A stretch of 64,000 nucleotides of DNA from an uncultured Muribaculaceae bacterium (GTDB lineage: Bacteria > Bacteroidota > Bacteroidia > Bacteroidales > Muribaculaceae), in the NCBI GenBank assembly GCA_910579995.1, contig CAJTWH010000010.1, forward strand, positions 1-64,000, given 5' to 3'. This document shows, one piece after another, positions 1-8,742 of this stretch. Position numbers and translations under genes: made by a program. Within the stretch, counting starts at the first letter, position 1; each line of letters opens with the position of its first letter. Under the pieces are notes generated by a model. That model saw only the letters and a list, made by a program, of their open reading frames with translations. It did no database searches and had not been told where the DNA came from.

Positions 1-43
1 CATATTTAGCCATATCCAATTATATCGGTTTTCTATGCGTTGA

Positions 44-1837
44 GTTATAAGGTGCTTTGACGCATGGGCGGCTATCTTCGCAAAGAAAACAACCGACTAT
101 GAGTTTAATGTAACCAACAGTATCGTGGCGAAGGAGCGTTTTCGCTACTTCATCAAGGTGCCGGAACTGGCGGCTTTCTACAATGAGATAACCGATTACA
201 AAACCGCAGAAGATGTCGGCGTTGACCGTCCGGCAAAGAATGAGATACTCCACAATATTCCGCCGACACCACAGCAGGAGGAATTTATCCAGAAACTGAT
301 GGAGTTTGCAAAGAGCGGCAACGCCAAAATATTGGGGCGTGAGCCATTATCGGAAGCAGAGGAAAAGGCGAAGATGCTTATCGCTACAGACTATGCCCGT
401 AAAATGGCACTGGATATGCGCCTGATTTCTCCGGCATACGATGATGATCCGAATAACAAGGCAAGCCACTGTGCCAAAATGATTGCCGAATACTATCACA
501 GGTTTGACGCACAGAAAGGCACGCAGTTTGTTTTCAGTGACCTCGGAACTTACAAGCCCGGTGAATGGAATATATACTCGGAGATTAAGCGCAAACTGAT
601 TGAGGATTATGGTATTCCACCGCATGAAATACGGTTTATCCAAGAGTGCAAGACCGATAAGTCCAGAAAGGCGGTGATTCAGGCAATGAACGATGGCGAT
701 GTGCGAGTACTTTTCGGTTCGACATCAATGCTCGGTACTGGCGTAAACGCCCAACGCAGGGCTGTAGCTATTCATCATCTTGACACACCGTGGCGACCGT
801 CAGACCTCACTCAACGCGATGGTAGAGCTATTCGATCGGGTAATGAGATCGCTAAGTTATACGCTGACAATAAGGTGGATGTGATTATATATGCAGTGGA
901 AAAGTCGCTTGACTCCTACAAGTTCAATCTTCTGCACTGTAAGGCAACATTTATTGCCCAACTCAAACGCGGTGCATTAGGCGCTCGAACTATTGACGAA
1001 GGTACAATAGACGAGAAGACCGGCATGAATTTTTCTGAGTACATGGCAATACTATCAGGTAACACCGACCTGCTTGACAAGGCAAAACTTGAAAAGCGAA
1101 TAGCGGCTTTGGAGAGCGAACGAAAGTCGTTCAACAAAGGGCGCGGCGACAGCGAGTTCAAGCTCCAGACCATAACCCACGACATCGCTAACAACGAGGC
1201 GGCGATAGAGCGCATGAAAGCGGACTGGGAGCGTTACAACAATGTTGTGCAACGTGATAATGGCAATCCTATCAACAATCTCACGATTGATACGTGCAAT
1301 CTCTCCGATGAAAAGAACATGGGTCTCCACCTGCAAGTGCTGGCACAGCGCACAGACACCCACGGTAGATATCAGCGTATTGGCGAGGTTTACGGCTTCC
1401 CAATTAGCATTATTTCTGAAAGAGTGGTGACTGACGGTGTTGAAAAAGTGCAGAACCGCTTTGTTGTCGAGGGCAACTACAAATACAAGTACAATAACGG
1501 ACAGTTGGCAATGGCAGACACCCATGCCGCCTGTATGAATTTCGTCAACGCTTTGGAAAAGATCCCCGGCATAATCGCACAATATGAGGAACGCACCGCC
1601 AGGATGAAAGCCGATGTTCCTATACTTGAAGGCATCATGGCTAAGACATGGGGTAAGGAAGATGAGCTGAAACAACTCAAATCCGAACTTGCAGCCCTCG
1701 ATCGAAAGATAGCCGCCGAGTTAGCCCCTAAGCAGGAAGAGAAAGAAGAAGTTAGCCCCAATTTGCGTCCGCCTGTTAACGACAACTTCAACATTTCTCA
1801 AGGTCAATCATCCTATGGTAAACGTGCGCAAATATAG
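44..1837 (+). pseudogene. 3' fragment of conjugative-transposon DNA methylase/helicase (SNF2-like C-terminal part)
   Basis: This matches the C-terminal part of the very large (roughly 2000-residue) N6-adenine methylase plus SNF2-type helicase proteins carried by Bacteroides conjugative elements. A helicase C-terminal domain is visible: a GTGVNAQ segment, then TPWRPSD and a QRDGRAIR motif VI-like segment near residues 210-240. It is followed by an alpha-helical, charged tail. A GTG at 125 can serve as a formal start, but family-like sequence (FDAWAAIFAKKTTDYEF) continues in frame upstream to about position 44, where it meets an in-frame TGA at 41-43. I see no family-like sequence in any frame before that. 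The gene is therefore most likely 5'-truncated by a deletion or recombination junction and not translated. The 3' end looks natural and is followed by a terminator. Confidence 0.8.
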
Positions 1838-1878
1838 AAAAAATAACCCAGTAATTGAGGTCTGCAAAAGTTTATAAA

Positions 1879-1915
1879 AGCAAAAGCCAATGCGTTAAAG
1901 GCATTGGCTTTTGCT
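1879..1915. terminator. Bidirectional intrinsic terminator
   Basis: A perfect 15-bp stem (AGCAAAAGCCAATGC and its complement) encloses a 7-nt loop. A- and T-rich flanks lie on both sides. It sits between the converging ends of the helicase fragment (plus) and the fibre-like gene (minus) and probably serves both. Confidence 0.8.
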
Positions 1916-1923
1916 ATTGGGAT

Positions 1924-2901
1924 TTATTTAGAATTTTCAATCTGAGCTTTCAATTCGTTAATCTCTTTATTCTGTTGAATTATATACAGATGTAGTTCTT
2001 CAATTTTTTGAAGGAGAGCCTTGTTCAATTCATGTTGCGAATAACCCTCTTCTGCGACTTCTTGAGCGGAAGGTATGTCAGGTAAGTGGTTATTAGTCTG
2101 GATATAACCTTCCACTTCTGAGAGTGAGCGTAGTTTGTAGTCCGGAGCGAACACAAAGTCAGCCCAAGAATTTATTGGTGCGATGGCGTAGTCTTCTGAA
2201 AGCACACCTTCTTTGACAAACAGGTTGAATTTGCTTTTAACCGATTCGGGCACGGCTTCATAGTCATTTATTCTCATTCCAAGGTATACATTTGAGTATT
2301 GGTCGAGGATGAGTCCCGGATTCTGAGTGTTTCCAATTACGAGTTTTCCAGCTCCAGATGAACCAATCTGAATGTAGCCAGTTTTATTCTGAACAAGACC
2401 GATTGACAGGTTTAGTCCTTGAGTGTTGTTGTTGAAAACAATATTATTAGAAAATATTGCCGAGCCTTCAGTAATAGAAATCAGATTCTGAGCACTTTTG
2501 ACTCCCAAACTAAGTCCTCTATCGCCCCAAAGTCGTATATAATTACCTGAGGTTCCTGTTATGCCACCAATAATTTGCTGTTGGTTAGCAAAGGTTACCT
2601 TAACTTCCGTACTTGGGAAAGGGCTGTTGAAAGTCGATTCTCCTTTAAGTGTGAGGCGGAAGAGATCTCGAGTTACAGCGGAGGTAGATCCTTCAGTGAC
2701 TCCGGCAGCGAAGATATACGCTTTATCCGGACTCGGTGAAGTGGATCCGTCCCTGTTAATTATATCAAGACGACCCTTTGTTCCCTGAGAGAAGTCGTAC
2801 TGGCTGGTTTCCCATATTTGAGGAAAACCCTGAGCTGCTGCAGACTGGCCAATGCAGATCAGAGATACTGCATATAGGCAAATTAAGAAGATTCTTTTCA
2901 T
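1924..2901 (-). CDS. Secreted fibre-like protein with C-terminal coiled-coil 'tail fibre' module
   Basis: The 325-residue protein has a signal peptide (about residues 1-23, ending AAAQG). The middle is rich in Gly, Asn and Ser with a beta-repeat look. The C-terminal module starts at about residue 240 with WADFVFAPDYKL, continues through LSEVEGYI and HLPDIPSAQEV, and ends in a coiled coil (KIEELHLYIIQQNKEINEL). This module is common in Bacteroidetes proteins labelled tail fibre domain proteins and resembles the region where peptidase S74-type intramolecular chaperones sit; I see no proof of self-cleavage. No phage structural genes are nearby, so a surface or secreted oligomeric protein is more likely than a virion part. 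It lies 24 bp downstream of the broken propeller gene and probably shares its transcript. Its function is unknown. Confidence 0.7.
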   Translation of the reverse strand: MKRIFLICLYAVSLICIGQSAAAQGFPQIWETSQYDFSQGTKGRLDIINRDGSTSPSPDKAYIFAAGVTEGSTSAVTRDLFRLTLKGESTFNSPFPSTEVKVTFANQQQIIGGITGTSGNYIRLWGDRGLSLGVKSAQNLISITEGSAIFSNNIVFNNNTQGLNLSIGLVQNKTGYIQIGSSGAGKLVIGNTQNPGLILDQYSNVYLGMRINDYEAVPESVKSKFNLFVKEGVLSEDYAIAPINSWADFVFAPDYKLRSLSEVEGYIQTNNHLPDIPSAQEVAEEGYSQHELNKALLQKIEELHLYIIQQNKEINELKAQIENSK

Positions 2902-2925
2902 ATTTATATATTTTTTTAGTGTTTA

Positions 2926-5393
2926 TTATTCCCAAAAATCAGATGCTCCCAGAGGTAACGTATTTGCAACTTGAACCTTTTTTATGGTTCCATCAAATTC
3001 CTGCGTTCCCGTGCTATTGGACGCACCTACAGTTAAGGTTGTTAAACTTGGCGCAAATGAGGAGAACTCCAAAAATGCGAAAGCTTGAGCATTTGCTTTA
3101 TCAGAATCTGTAATGCTGCCTTCTGGGTGCTTCCAATTCCATAATATGGGTTGTGGTACGGATTTTTCATATTGTAGATCCGGGCACTTTACAGTAAGTA
3201 CGGCAACATCATAAGTCGAACCGGTATCGTACTTTCTATGTGTATGAGGTACAACTTCAAGGAGGATTGTCACATCATGATTGTTAAACGATTTTCCAGT
3301 CGGAGGTTCTGCAGTCATTTGAGCAAATGGAATACCATCTTTTTGTAAAGTATAGACAATATTACCATTAGCTTCATAGTCTATTGACAAATAATTGTTA
3401 TTAGTATCATCTCCGTACATTCTTAGTATTGTTTGTACTTTTGATGATTGAACAGGAGTAGCGGATATGGCTATGGTTCCGGTTGTTCTGTTTACTGGAG
3501 TTACTTCATTAGGTTGTAATTTTTTATTACTAAATACTTCTGTATGTGTTGCAACGGGAGTTGTATTGTTATATGTCCATAGATTTGTTGGATCATAGTT
3601 AGAGATATTAGACAAATCCAACGGTACGGGTATATCCTGATTTCCCTTTTTAAAGGAGATGCCATAGAAAGTGGAGTTCTTTACCATTCCTCGAATAACG
3701 ACAGGAACAGGAGCCATTTCTTTAACAGATATTACTTTGGTGGGATTCGCATCAGATTGCTGCTTTAGATAGGTAAATAATAGCTGTTTGGAATTTCCAT
3801 TAGTTCCATTAACCGTAAATGGAATAGACTCGTAATTTTCAGAAGGTTGTGTAGTTCCTTTTTGTGGTGCGCCAAACGACGCCGCCAAAGGAGCTCCCAT
3901 ACCACTTGTAGTAGAGGCGTCGAATGCATATATTAATAATGCTGAATAGCTATTTATATTAGAAATATACTTACCAGTCGGATCTTCTGTTACGTCTGCT
4001 AATAGTCTTGGAAAACTCTCGCTACCCAGATACAAGGCATAATAGAGAGAGTAAGATGGCATATCAGACGGTCTGTATTTCATTATGGGAGATAAAAATT
4101 CTTTAGCGGTTCCACCAACTTTTAAGCCTGCCCATTTACCACTTTTACCAATCGCTACAGATACGCCCGGGTTGCGCCCGGTAACATGCCTTTGATTGGA
4201 GGATGCATAGAAGTAATATAAATCATTTGGATTTGAGCTAAAATTGGTATTCCATACCGGAAGAGAGATATTTATGCAACCATAATCATCTGAATTAGGA
4301 CTGGTGCCGTTGTTCAAAAAAGGTGTGCCGGGTTTAAGATACCTCCAATTTCTTCCGTCATTTGAGATAGCGAGTTCTGTTCGTTGTTTATGTTGTACGG
4401 TTGGATCTCCCTCAGTACCAAACATAGTAACTAATCCCCACCAAATATCATCTTCAAATTCGGGGAGCTGCATAGGTTGCATACTATAGGGTTCCCATTG
4501 AGGTGTAGACATGTCTAATGCAATGTTTAGGTCTACATGTTCAGAGACAAGTTGTTTTCCAATGGGAGTATAAGTTTCCCTGCGATACCTTTTTCTTGCG
4601 TCTGGACGCAATGGCAATGTCTCGCCTTGTTTTAAACTTGATCTTTTGGCGTTTAGTCTGGAAACAAAAGAATATATTGAATCATGCCAGAGGTAGCCCA
4701 TGTGTGTATCTCCGTTTATGAAATCAAACGTATAATTAAATTGTTTTCGTTCCCTATCAAATTTCATTGAACTGAAGCCGGATAATACGCCATTGGTTTC
4801 AAAATCCTTATTCATTTCATAGCCAGATATGATAGAGTTGTGGGATTCTCTCTGAGGTAAGTATATGAGCTTAATACCGTTTTTTGACAGATAATAGGCA
4901 TCGTACATCCCGACACTTTCGATATCAACTGCAACTATATTAGTGCTTTTGTATCCGGGACCGGGTTCATAGGAGATTTTGTCATCGCTTGTGGTACCAT
5001 TTGGATTATACCAGAATAAATTAGCATCCGGGCGAACCCAAGAATTTAAATCCGAAGTATTGTTTGTATATACCAAAGCACCTACTTTCGATGGTGGTTT
5101 AGCCGCAAACGAAATAAAGCTTGACAGATATATACTCACATCTCCATGTCCGACACGATTGTGTTGGGCATACCATTCTCTAAGCGTGCTTCCCACGGGC
5201 AAGCAACTGTGTCTGGAGAAATTACATGCTTGCCATCATTGACTTTCGTCGGGCTTACAATCACCACATCTTGTGGCGAGTATAGGAGTAAACCGGGGTT
5301 TACTGCTGAAAATTTCCCATACCAATCGTATGGAAAAGCCATCAAGCACATCGTTAAAGAGGAGATGGCAAGTAATACACGTTTTAGCTTCAT
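2926..5393 (-). pseudogene. Secreted beta-propeller/LamG-like glycosidase-type protein, frameshifted
   Basis: Two overlapping minus-strand frames read as one protein of about 820 residues. The first (5393 to 5136, 85 residues) carries the start and signal peptide (MKLKRVLLAISSLTMCLMAF). It also carries the opening of a propeller domain and ends at TGA. The second (open up to 5202, ending 2926) continues with about 740 residues. Adding one G at the TGA (about 5136) gives ATG TGG AGT ATA and joins the frames, so a single-base deletion is the simplest explanation. The protein has segments such as AISNDGRNWRYL typical of GH32/43-like propellers, and a concanavalin-like C-terminal region near residues 640-820 (FDGTIKKVQVA). 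It looks distantly related to the propeller proteins at 14.6, 16.3 and 27.4 kb. A sequencing error or translational slippage is possible instead of true inactivation. Confidence 0.65.
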
Positions 5394-5507
5394 ATACTGT
5401 TATTTTTAAGTTGATAATCCACTTTAACATTAAACAGCAATCGAAGCTAAATTGTTTTACAGTGATTCGTTTTATTTATCTTTTTTTTGCTCAAGCTCCT
5501 ACACAAG

Positions 5508-5555
5508 ACAGGTCGTCTGAACTACAATCACACTATTGCAGTTCAGACGACCTGT
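5508..5555 (-). terminator. Strong hairpin downstream of the ROK regulator
   Basis: The 16-bp arms ACAGGTCGTCTGAACT and the exact complement extend inward by four more pairs after one mismatch, leaving a 6-nt loop. It lies 18 bp past the stop of the ROK gene and 115 bp upstream of the next minus-strand gene. There is no U tract on the minus side, so it could be a terminator, a transcript-end stabiliser or an operator. Confidence 0.5.
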
Positions 5556-5573
5556 TGTTTTGAACGAATTTCT

Positions 5574-6776
5574 TTATAATGTTTCTTCAAACATTTGTCT
5601 TCTGGCTGTCATACAAGCTCCGATAATACCGGCTTTTTCGTAAAGCTTTGAGCAAACAATCTTACTGTCATTGCTTACAAGCTTCAATGAGTGCTTTTTT
5701 ACGGCAAGGCGTACTGGCTGCAATAGGTAGTCGCCTGCTGCTGAAAGTGTTCCACCAATAACTACGAGCTCAGGATTGAATATATTAATTACATTGGCTA
5801 ATTGCTTACCAAGTTTTTCGCCAATCTCTTCAAGTAGATCAATACAGAGGAAGTCTTCGGCATTGATTGCGTCAACTATATTAGAAAGAGTTATGTCTTC
5901 TCCATTTTCTATATTTTTGGATAGTATTGAACTCTTTCCATTCTTTATGCTGTCTATTATTTCACGTCTTAGCGCCATGCCGGACACTTCTGTTTCCATA
6001 CAGCCTTTCTTTCCGCAATGGCACATTATTTCATTATCGAACACATTTGTGTGACCTAATTCACCTGCAAAACCGGATTTGCCTTCATAAATCACACCAT
6101 TAATAATAATGCCTAAACCAAGCCCCCATCCTAAATTGACATAGAGGACATTTTTCTCTCCGTCTACACTACCTCTCAGAAATTCTCCGTATGTCATGGC
6201 TCTGGTGTCATTCTCTATGCAAACAGGAATGCCCATTTGCTCTGAAAAGACTTCCGCAACAGGAATCTCCGGGAAAGCGAACAAACTATAGGAATATCCT
6301 GTAGCCGGGTTAACTCGCCCTCCGATATTAACGCAAGCATTAAGTATCTTTTTTACATCTACTCCACTTGTTTTTATGAAATCGAGAGTTATCTGACTTA
6401 TAGCTTCTACATCTTCTTGTGGTGAAGATTTGCGTTCGTATGGGATATCAAACTCTTGGTGTATGATTTCTCCATTGAAATTGCATAGCCCCAGATTAAT
6501 ATGATTATGCTTTATATCTACACCGATGAAGAAACCCGAAAGAGGATTAAGTCCATAGGTACTTGGCTTTCGACCGGCCTTGGAATCGCTCTTTCCATAA
6601 TCTGTAATCAACCCTTCTTCAACCATCTCGTTTATTATCTTGGTTATAGTTGGGATACTAAGATTCAATTCCTTTGCCAACTCAGGAATTGTGGATGACT
6701 GATTATAAAAAAAGGACGTTATTATCCTTTTCTTATTATATCCTCTTTCGGTGTCTAATCCTAATGAAAATTGCAT
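5574..6776 (-). CDS. ROK-family transcriptional repressor
   Basis: This 400-residue NagC/Mlc-type regulator has a winged helix-turn-helix at about residues 15-65 (PELAKELNLSIPTITKIINEM). A sugar-binding ROK domain starts at about residue 82 (FFIGVDIKHNHINLG). It has the ELGH segment at 239-242 and a zinc cluster CHCGKKGC at 252-259. The DNA-binding domain separates it from the ROK kinase at 22.6 kb. It is transcribed away from the sialic acid genes across a 563-bp intergenic region, the usual layout of a local repressor. Family knowledge suggests it responds to an amino sugar or its phosphate (ManNAc, GlcNAc or GlcNAc-6-P), but the ligand cannot be read from sequence. A good promoter sits just upstream of the ATG. 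Confidence 0.9.
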   Translation of the reverse strand: MQFSLGLDTERGYNKKRIITSFFYNQSSTIPELAKELNLSIPTITKIINEMVEEGLITDYGKSDSKAGRKPSTYGLNPLSGFFIGVDIKHNHINLGLCNFNGEIIHQEFDIPYERKSSPQEDVEAISQITLDFIKTSGVDVKKILNACVNIGGRVNPATGYSYSLFAFPEIPVAEVFSEQMGIPVCIENDTRAMTYGEFLRGSVDGEKNVLYVNLGWGLGLGIIINGVIYEGKSGFAGELGHTNVFDNEIMCHCGKKGCMETEVSGMALRREIIDSIKNGKSSILSKNIENGEDITLSNIVDAINAEDFLCIDLLEEIGEKLGKQLANVINIFNPELVVIGGTLSAAGDYLLQPVRLAVKKHSLKLVSNDSKIVCSKLYEKAGIIGACMTARRQMFEETL

Positions 6777-6802
6777 ATTCTATCTGTATAAAGTATATGC
6801 CA

Positions 6803-6834
6803 CAAAGTTAATAAATTTTTTGCGAAACTAAAAA
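6803..6834 (-). promoter_or_regulatory. Promoter of the ROK repressor
   Basis: On the minus strand TAACTTTG (plus 6803-6810) matches the Bacteroidetes -7 consensus TAnnTTTG exactly. A TTTT at the -33 position lies 20 nt upstream. The predicted start leaves a leader of about 20 nt before the ATG at 6776. Confidence 0.6.
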
Positions 6835-7269
6835 AGATTTTTTTGCTCTCTTTAATATTTAAACGTGGTGACAGCGGTTTTTAAATTTGAAGTATCGGTT
6901 GAATGGAAAAATTTATAAATATATCAAAAATAAAATACTTAATGATAAGGCAGAATTTAATGACCGTCTTTTATAATTATATGTGTCTGAATAAACGGAT
7001 TTAAACTATTATGATTTCACTCACTCAATATTGGCAAACAATAGCACTTGCTTCATAAATAATTTTAGAATACACATGATTATGTCTCTTAAGATTTAAT
7101 AATAATCACCATATTGAATCAGTAATAATATAATAGCCTTGGTTTTTGTTGTTCGAGGTCTGTTTGATATGTTAAAATTCACCTCAGTATAAATGTTAAT
7201 TTTAATTTAAACGCCTATTTTAAGTGTTCAATGGGGTTTTGATTGTTAAATTGAGGCTTAATTAGTAAA

Positions 7270-7283
7270 TTATTTTATAATAA
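7270..7283. promoter_or_regulatory. Possible operator dyad for the ROK repressor
   Basis: TTATT-TTAT-AATAA is a perfect dyad directly upstream of the -33 element of the nan promoter. ROK repressors often bind AT-rich dyads. The surrounding DNA is so AT-rich that chance is a real alternative. Confidence 0.25.
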
Positions 7284-7285
7284 CT

Positions 7286-7317
7286 ATTGCGTGATTAAAA
7301 AAAAGTTCGTTAATTTG
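7286..7317 (+). promoter_or_regulatory. Promoter of the nan operon
   Basis: A -33-like ATTG (7286-7289) and a -7-like TTAATTTG (7310-7317; one mismatch to TAnnTTTG) are separated by 20 nt, the usual Bacteroidetes spacing. The first gene starts at 7340, giving a leader of about 18 nt. Confidence 0.55.
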
Positions 7318-7339
7318 CACAGTATTTAAGAACCTCGTT

Positions 7340-7789
7340 ATGCTCATAGGACAATTAACCCAATCAGACCGTATTGAAGCCGTACATAATGGCTTCAAAA
7401 AGTTGTTTGATTTTATAAAATCAAACGATTTCAATGCGCTGCCTTTAGGAAAGGTGGAAGTTGATTCAGACAATATTTATATAATGAATCTGGACATCGC
7501 AAAAGGCGCTAATCAAGATGTTCAACCTTTGGAAATGCATCGTAAATACATAGATGTTCATGTCTTATTGGAGGGCAATGAGAAAATCGGTTGGAAGCCC
7601 CTTGCAGAAATAGCAAATCTTACTCAGCAATATGATGAAAATGGGGATTGTGCTCTTAGCGATGATGCTTCTCGTTTCTTCGTTGATCTTCATCCGGGCG
7701 AATATTGTATAGTATTTCCGGAAGATCCACATGCCCCGGCTATCAGCGAGGGTCGTATCCGTAAGCTAATCGGAAAAGTGAAAATATAA
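7340..7789 (+). CDS. nanQ: YhcH/YjgK/YiaL family protein, probable sialic acid anomerase NanQ
   Basis: This 149-residue cupin-like protein of the DUF386 family matches the usual length of about 150. Candidate metal-binding residues are His67 and His74 in EMHRKYIDVHV, and His118 and Glu121 in DLHPGEY, followed by PEDPHAP. In E. coli the relative NanQ (YhcH) speeds conversion between the anomers of N-acetylneuraminate so the lyase gets its preferred form. It is the first gene after the promoter and sits 27 bp before the lyase, which supports that role here. Other family members (EbgC) act with galactosidases, but the neighbours do not favour that. It is likely cytoplasmic. Confidence 0.85.
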   Translation: MLIGQLTQSDRIEAVHNGFKKLFDFIKSNDFNALPLGKVEVDSDNIYIMNLDIAKGANQDVQPLEMHRKYIDVHVLLEGNEKIGWKPLAEIANLTQQYDENGDCALSDDASRFFVDLHPGEYCIVFPEDPHAPAISEGRIRKLIGKVKI

Positions 7790-7816
7790 CACATATATAA
7801 TATATAAACTAATCAG

Positions 7817-8734
7817 ATGGAAAAAATCAAAGGTCTTATTGATGCACCGTTTACCCCGATGCATCCCAACGGAGACATTAATCTCGAGCCTATCCCTGCT
7901 TATGCAGCCATGCTTGCCAAGAATGGACTTAAGGGTGTGTTTATCAACGGTTCTTCTGGTGAGGGATATATGCTTACTCCCGAAGAGCGTAAGCAGGTAG
8001 CTGAAGCTTGGGTTAAAGCTGCCCCAGAAGGTTTCAAAGTGATTGTCCATGTAGGTAGCTGCTGCCTGCGTGAGAGCGCAGAACTTGCTCGTCATGCCGA
8101 AGAAATTGGCGCATGGGGTATTGGTGCAATGGCGCCTCCTTTTCCCAAAATTGGGCGAGTTGAGGAGCTCGTAAAATATTGCGAAGAGATTGCTAATGCG
8201 GCACCCTCTCTACCGTTCTACTATTATCACATCCCCGCATTCAATGGTGCATTCCTGCCAATGATTGAAGTGCTGAAGGCTGTTGACGGTCGCATTCCGA
8301 ACTTCGCAGGTATCAAGTATACATTCGAGAGCCTGTATGAATACAACCAGTGCCGTCTCTACAAAGACGGAAAGTATGACATGCTGCATGGACAGGACGA
8401 GACTATACTCCCCTCTCTCGCACAAGGTGGCGCACAAGGTGGTATCGGTGGTACAACCAACTATAACGGTCGTGAACTGACCGGTATCATAGAAGCTTGG
8501 GAGAAGGGTGATATCGAGACCGCCCGTGAAAAGCAGAACTTCTCTCAGGCTGTCATTAATGTGATATGCAATTACCGAGGCAACATTGTCGGAGGTAAAC
8601 GCATCATGAAGCTAATCGGTCTTGACCTTGGACCTAATAGAACTCCTTTCCGCAATATGACCGATGAAGAAGAGGCTGCAATGAAAGCAGAACTCGAAGC
8701 TATCAACTTCTTCGATCGTTGTAATAAATTCTAA
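7817..8734 (+). CDS. nanA: N-acetylneuraminate lyase
   Basis: A 305-residue class I aldolase of the DHDPS/NanA superfamily that splits N-acetylneuraminate into ManNAc and pyruvate. Visible active-site features: the carboxylate-binding GSSGEG loop at residues 45-50, Tyr137 in YYYHIP, and the Schiff-base lysine Lys167 in GIKYT. These align closely with E. coli NanA (Tyr137, Lys165). Neighbours NanQ and the 2-epimerase fix the substrate as sialic acid instead of dihydrodipicolinate precursors. In the B. fragilis nomenclature this is nanL. It is cytoplasmic, 27 bp after nanQ and 8 bp before the epimerase, so probably co-transcribed. Confidence 0.92.
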   Translation: MEKIKGLIDAPFTPMHPNGDINLEPIPAYAAMLAKNGLKGVFINGSSGEGYMLTPEERKQVAEAWVKAAPEGFKVIVHVGSCCLRESAELARHAEEIGAWGIGAMAPPFPKIGRVEELVKYCEEIANAAPSLPFYYYHIPAFNGAFLPMIEVLKAVDGRIPNFAGIKYTFESLYEYNQCRLYKDGKYDMLHGQDETILPSLAQGGAQGGIGGTTNYNGRELTGIIEAWEKGDIETAREKQNFSQAVINVICNYRGNIVGGKRIMKLIGLDLGPNRTPFRNMTDEEEAAMKAELEAINFFDRCNKF

Positions 8735-8742
8735 TTCTCATC

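Larger units (their letters stand above)
6777..7339. other. AT-rich divergent regulatory region
   Basis: This non-coding stretch separates the ROK repressor from the nan operon. I see a promoter at each end and an AT-rich dyad (7270-7283) next to the plus-strand promoter. The middle (about 6840-7260) is very AT-rich, with no convincing ORF or RNA gene. Confidence 0.6.

Noticed and set aside
125..127. GTG as a genuine start of the helicase fragment
   Set aside because: Family-like sequence continues in frame upstream of it, so it is only the first possible start codon in a truncated gene.
5136..5393. Separate 85-residue secreted protein
   Set aside because: Its signal peptide and domain opening fit the start of the downstream propeller protein, so it is part of one frameshifted gene.
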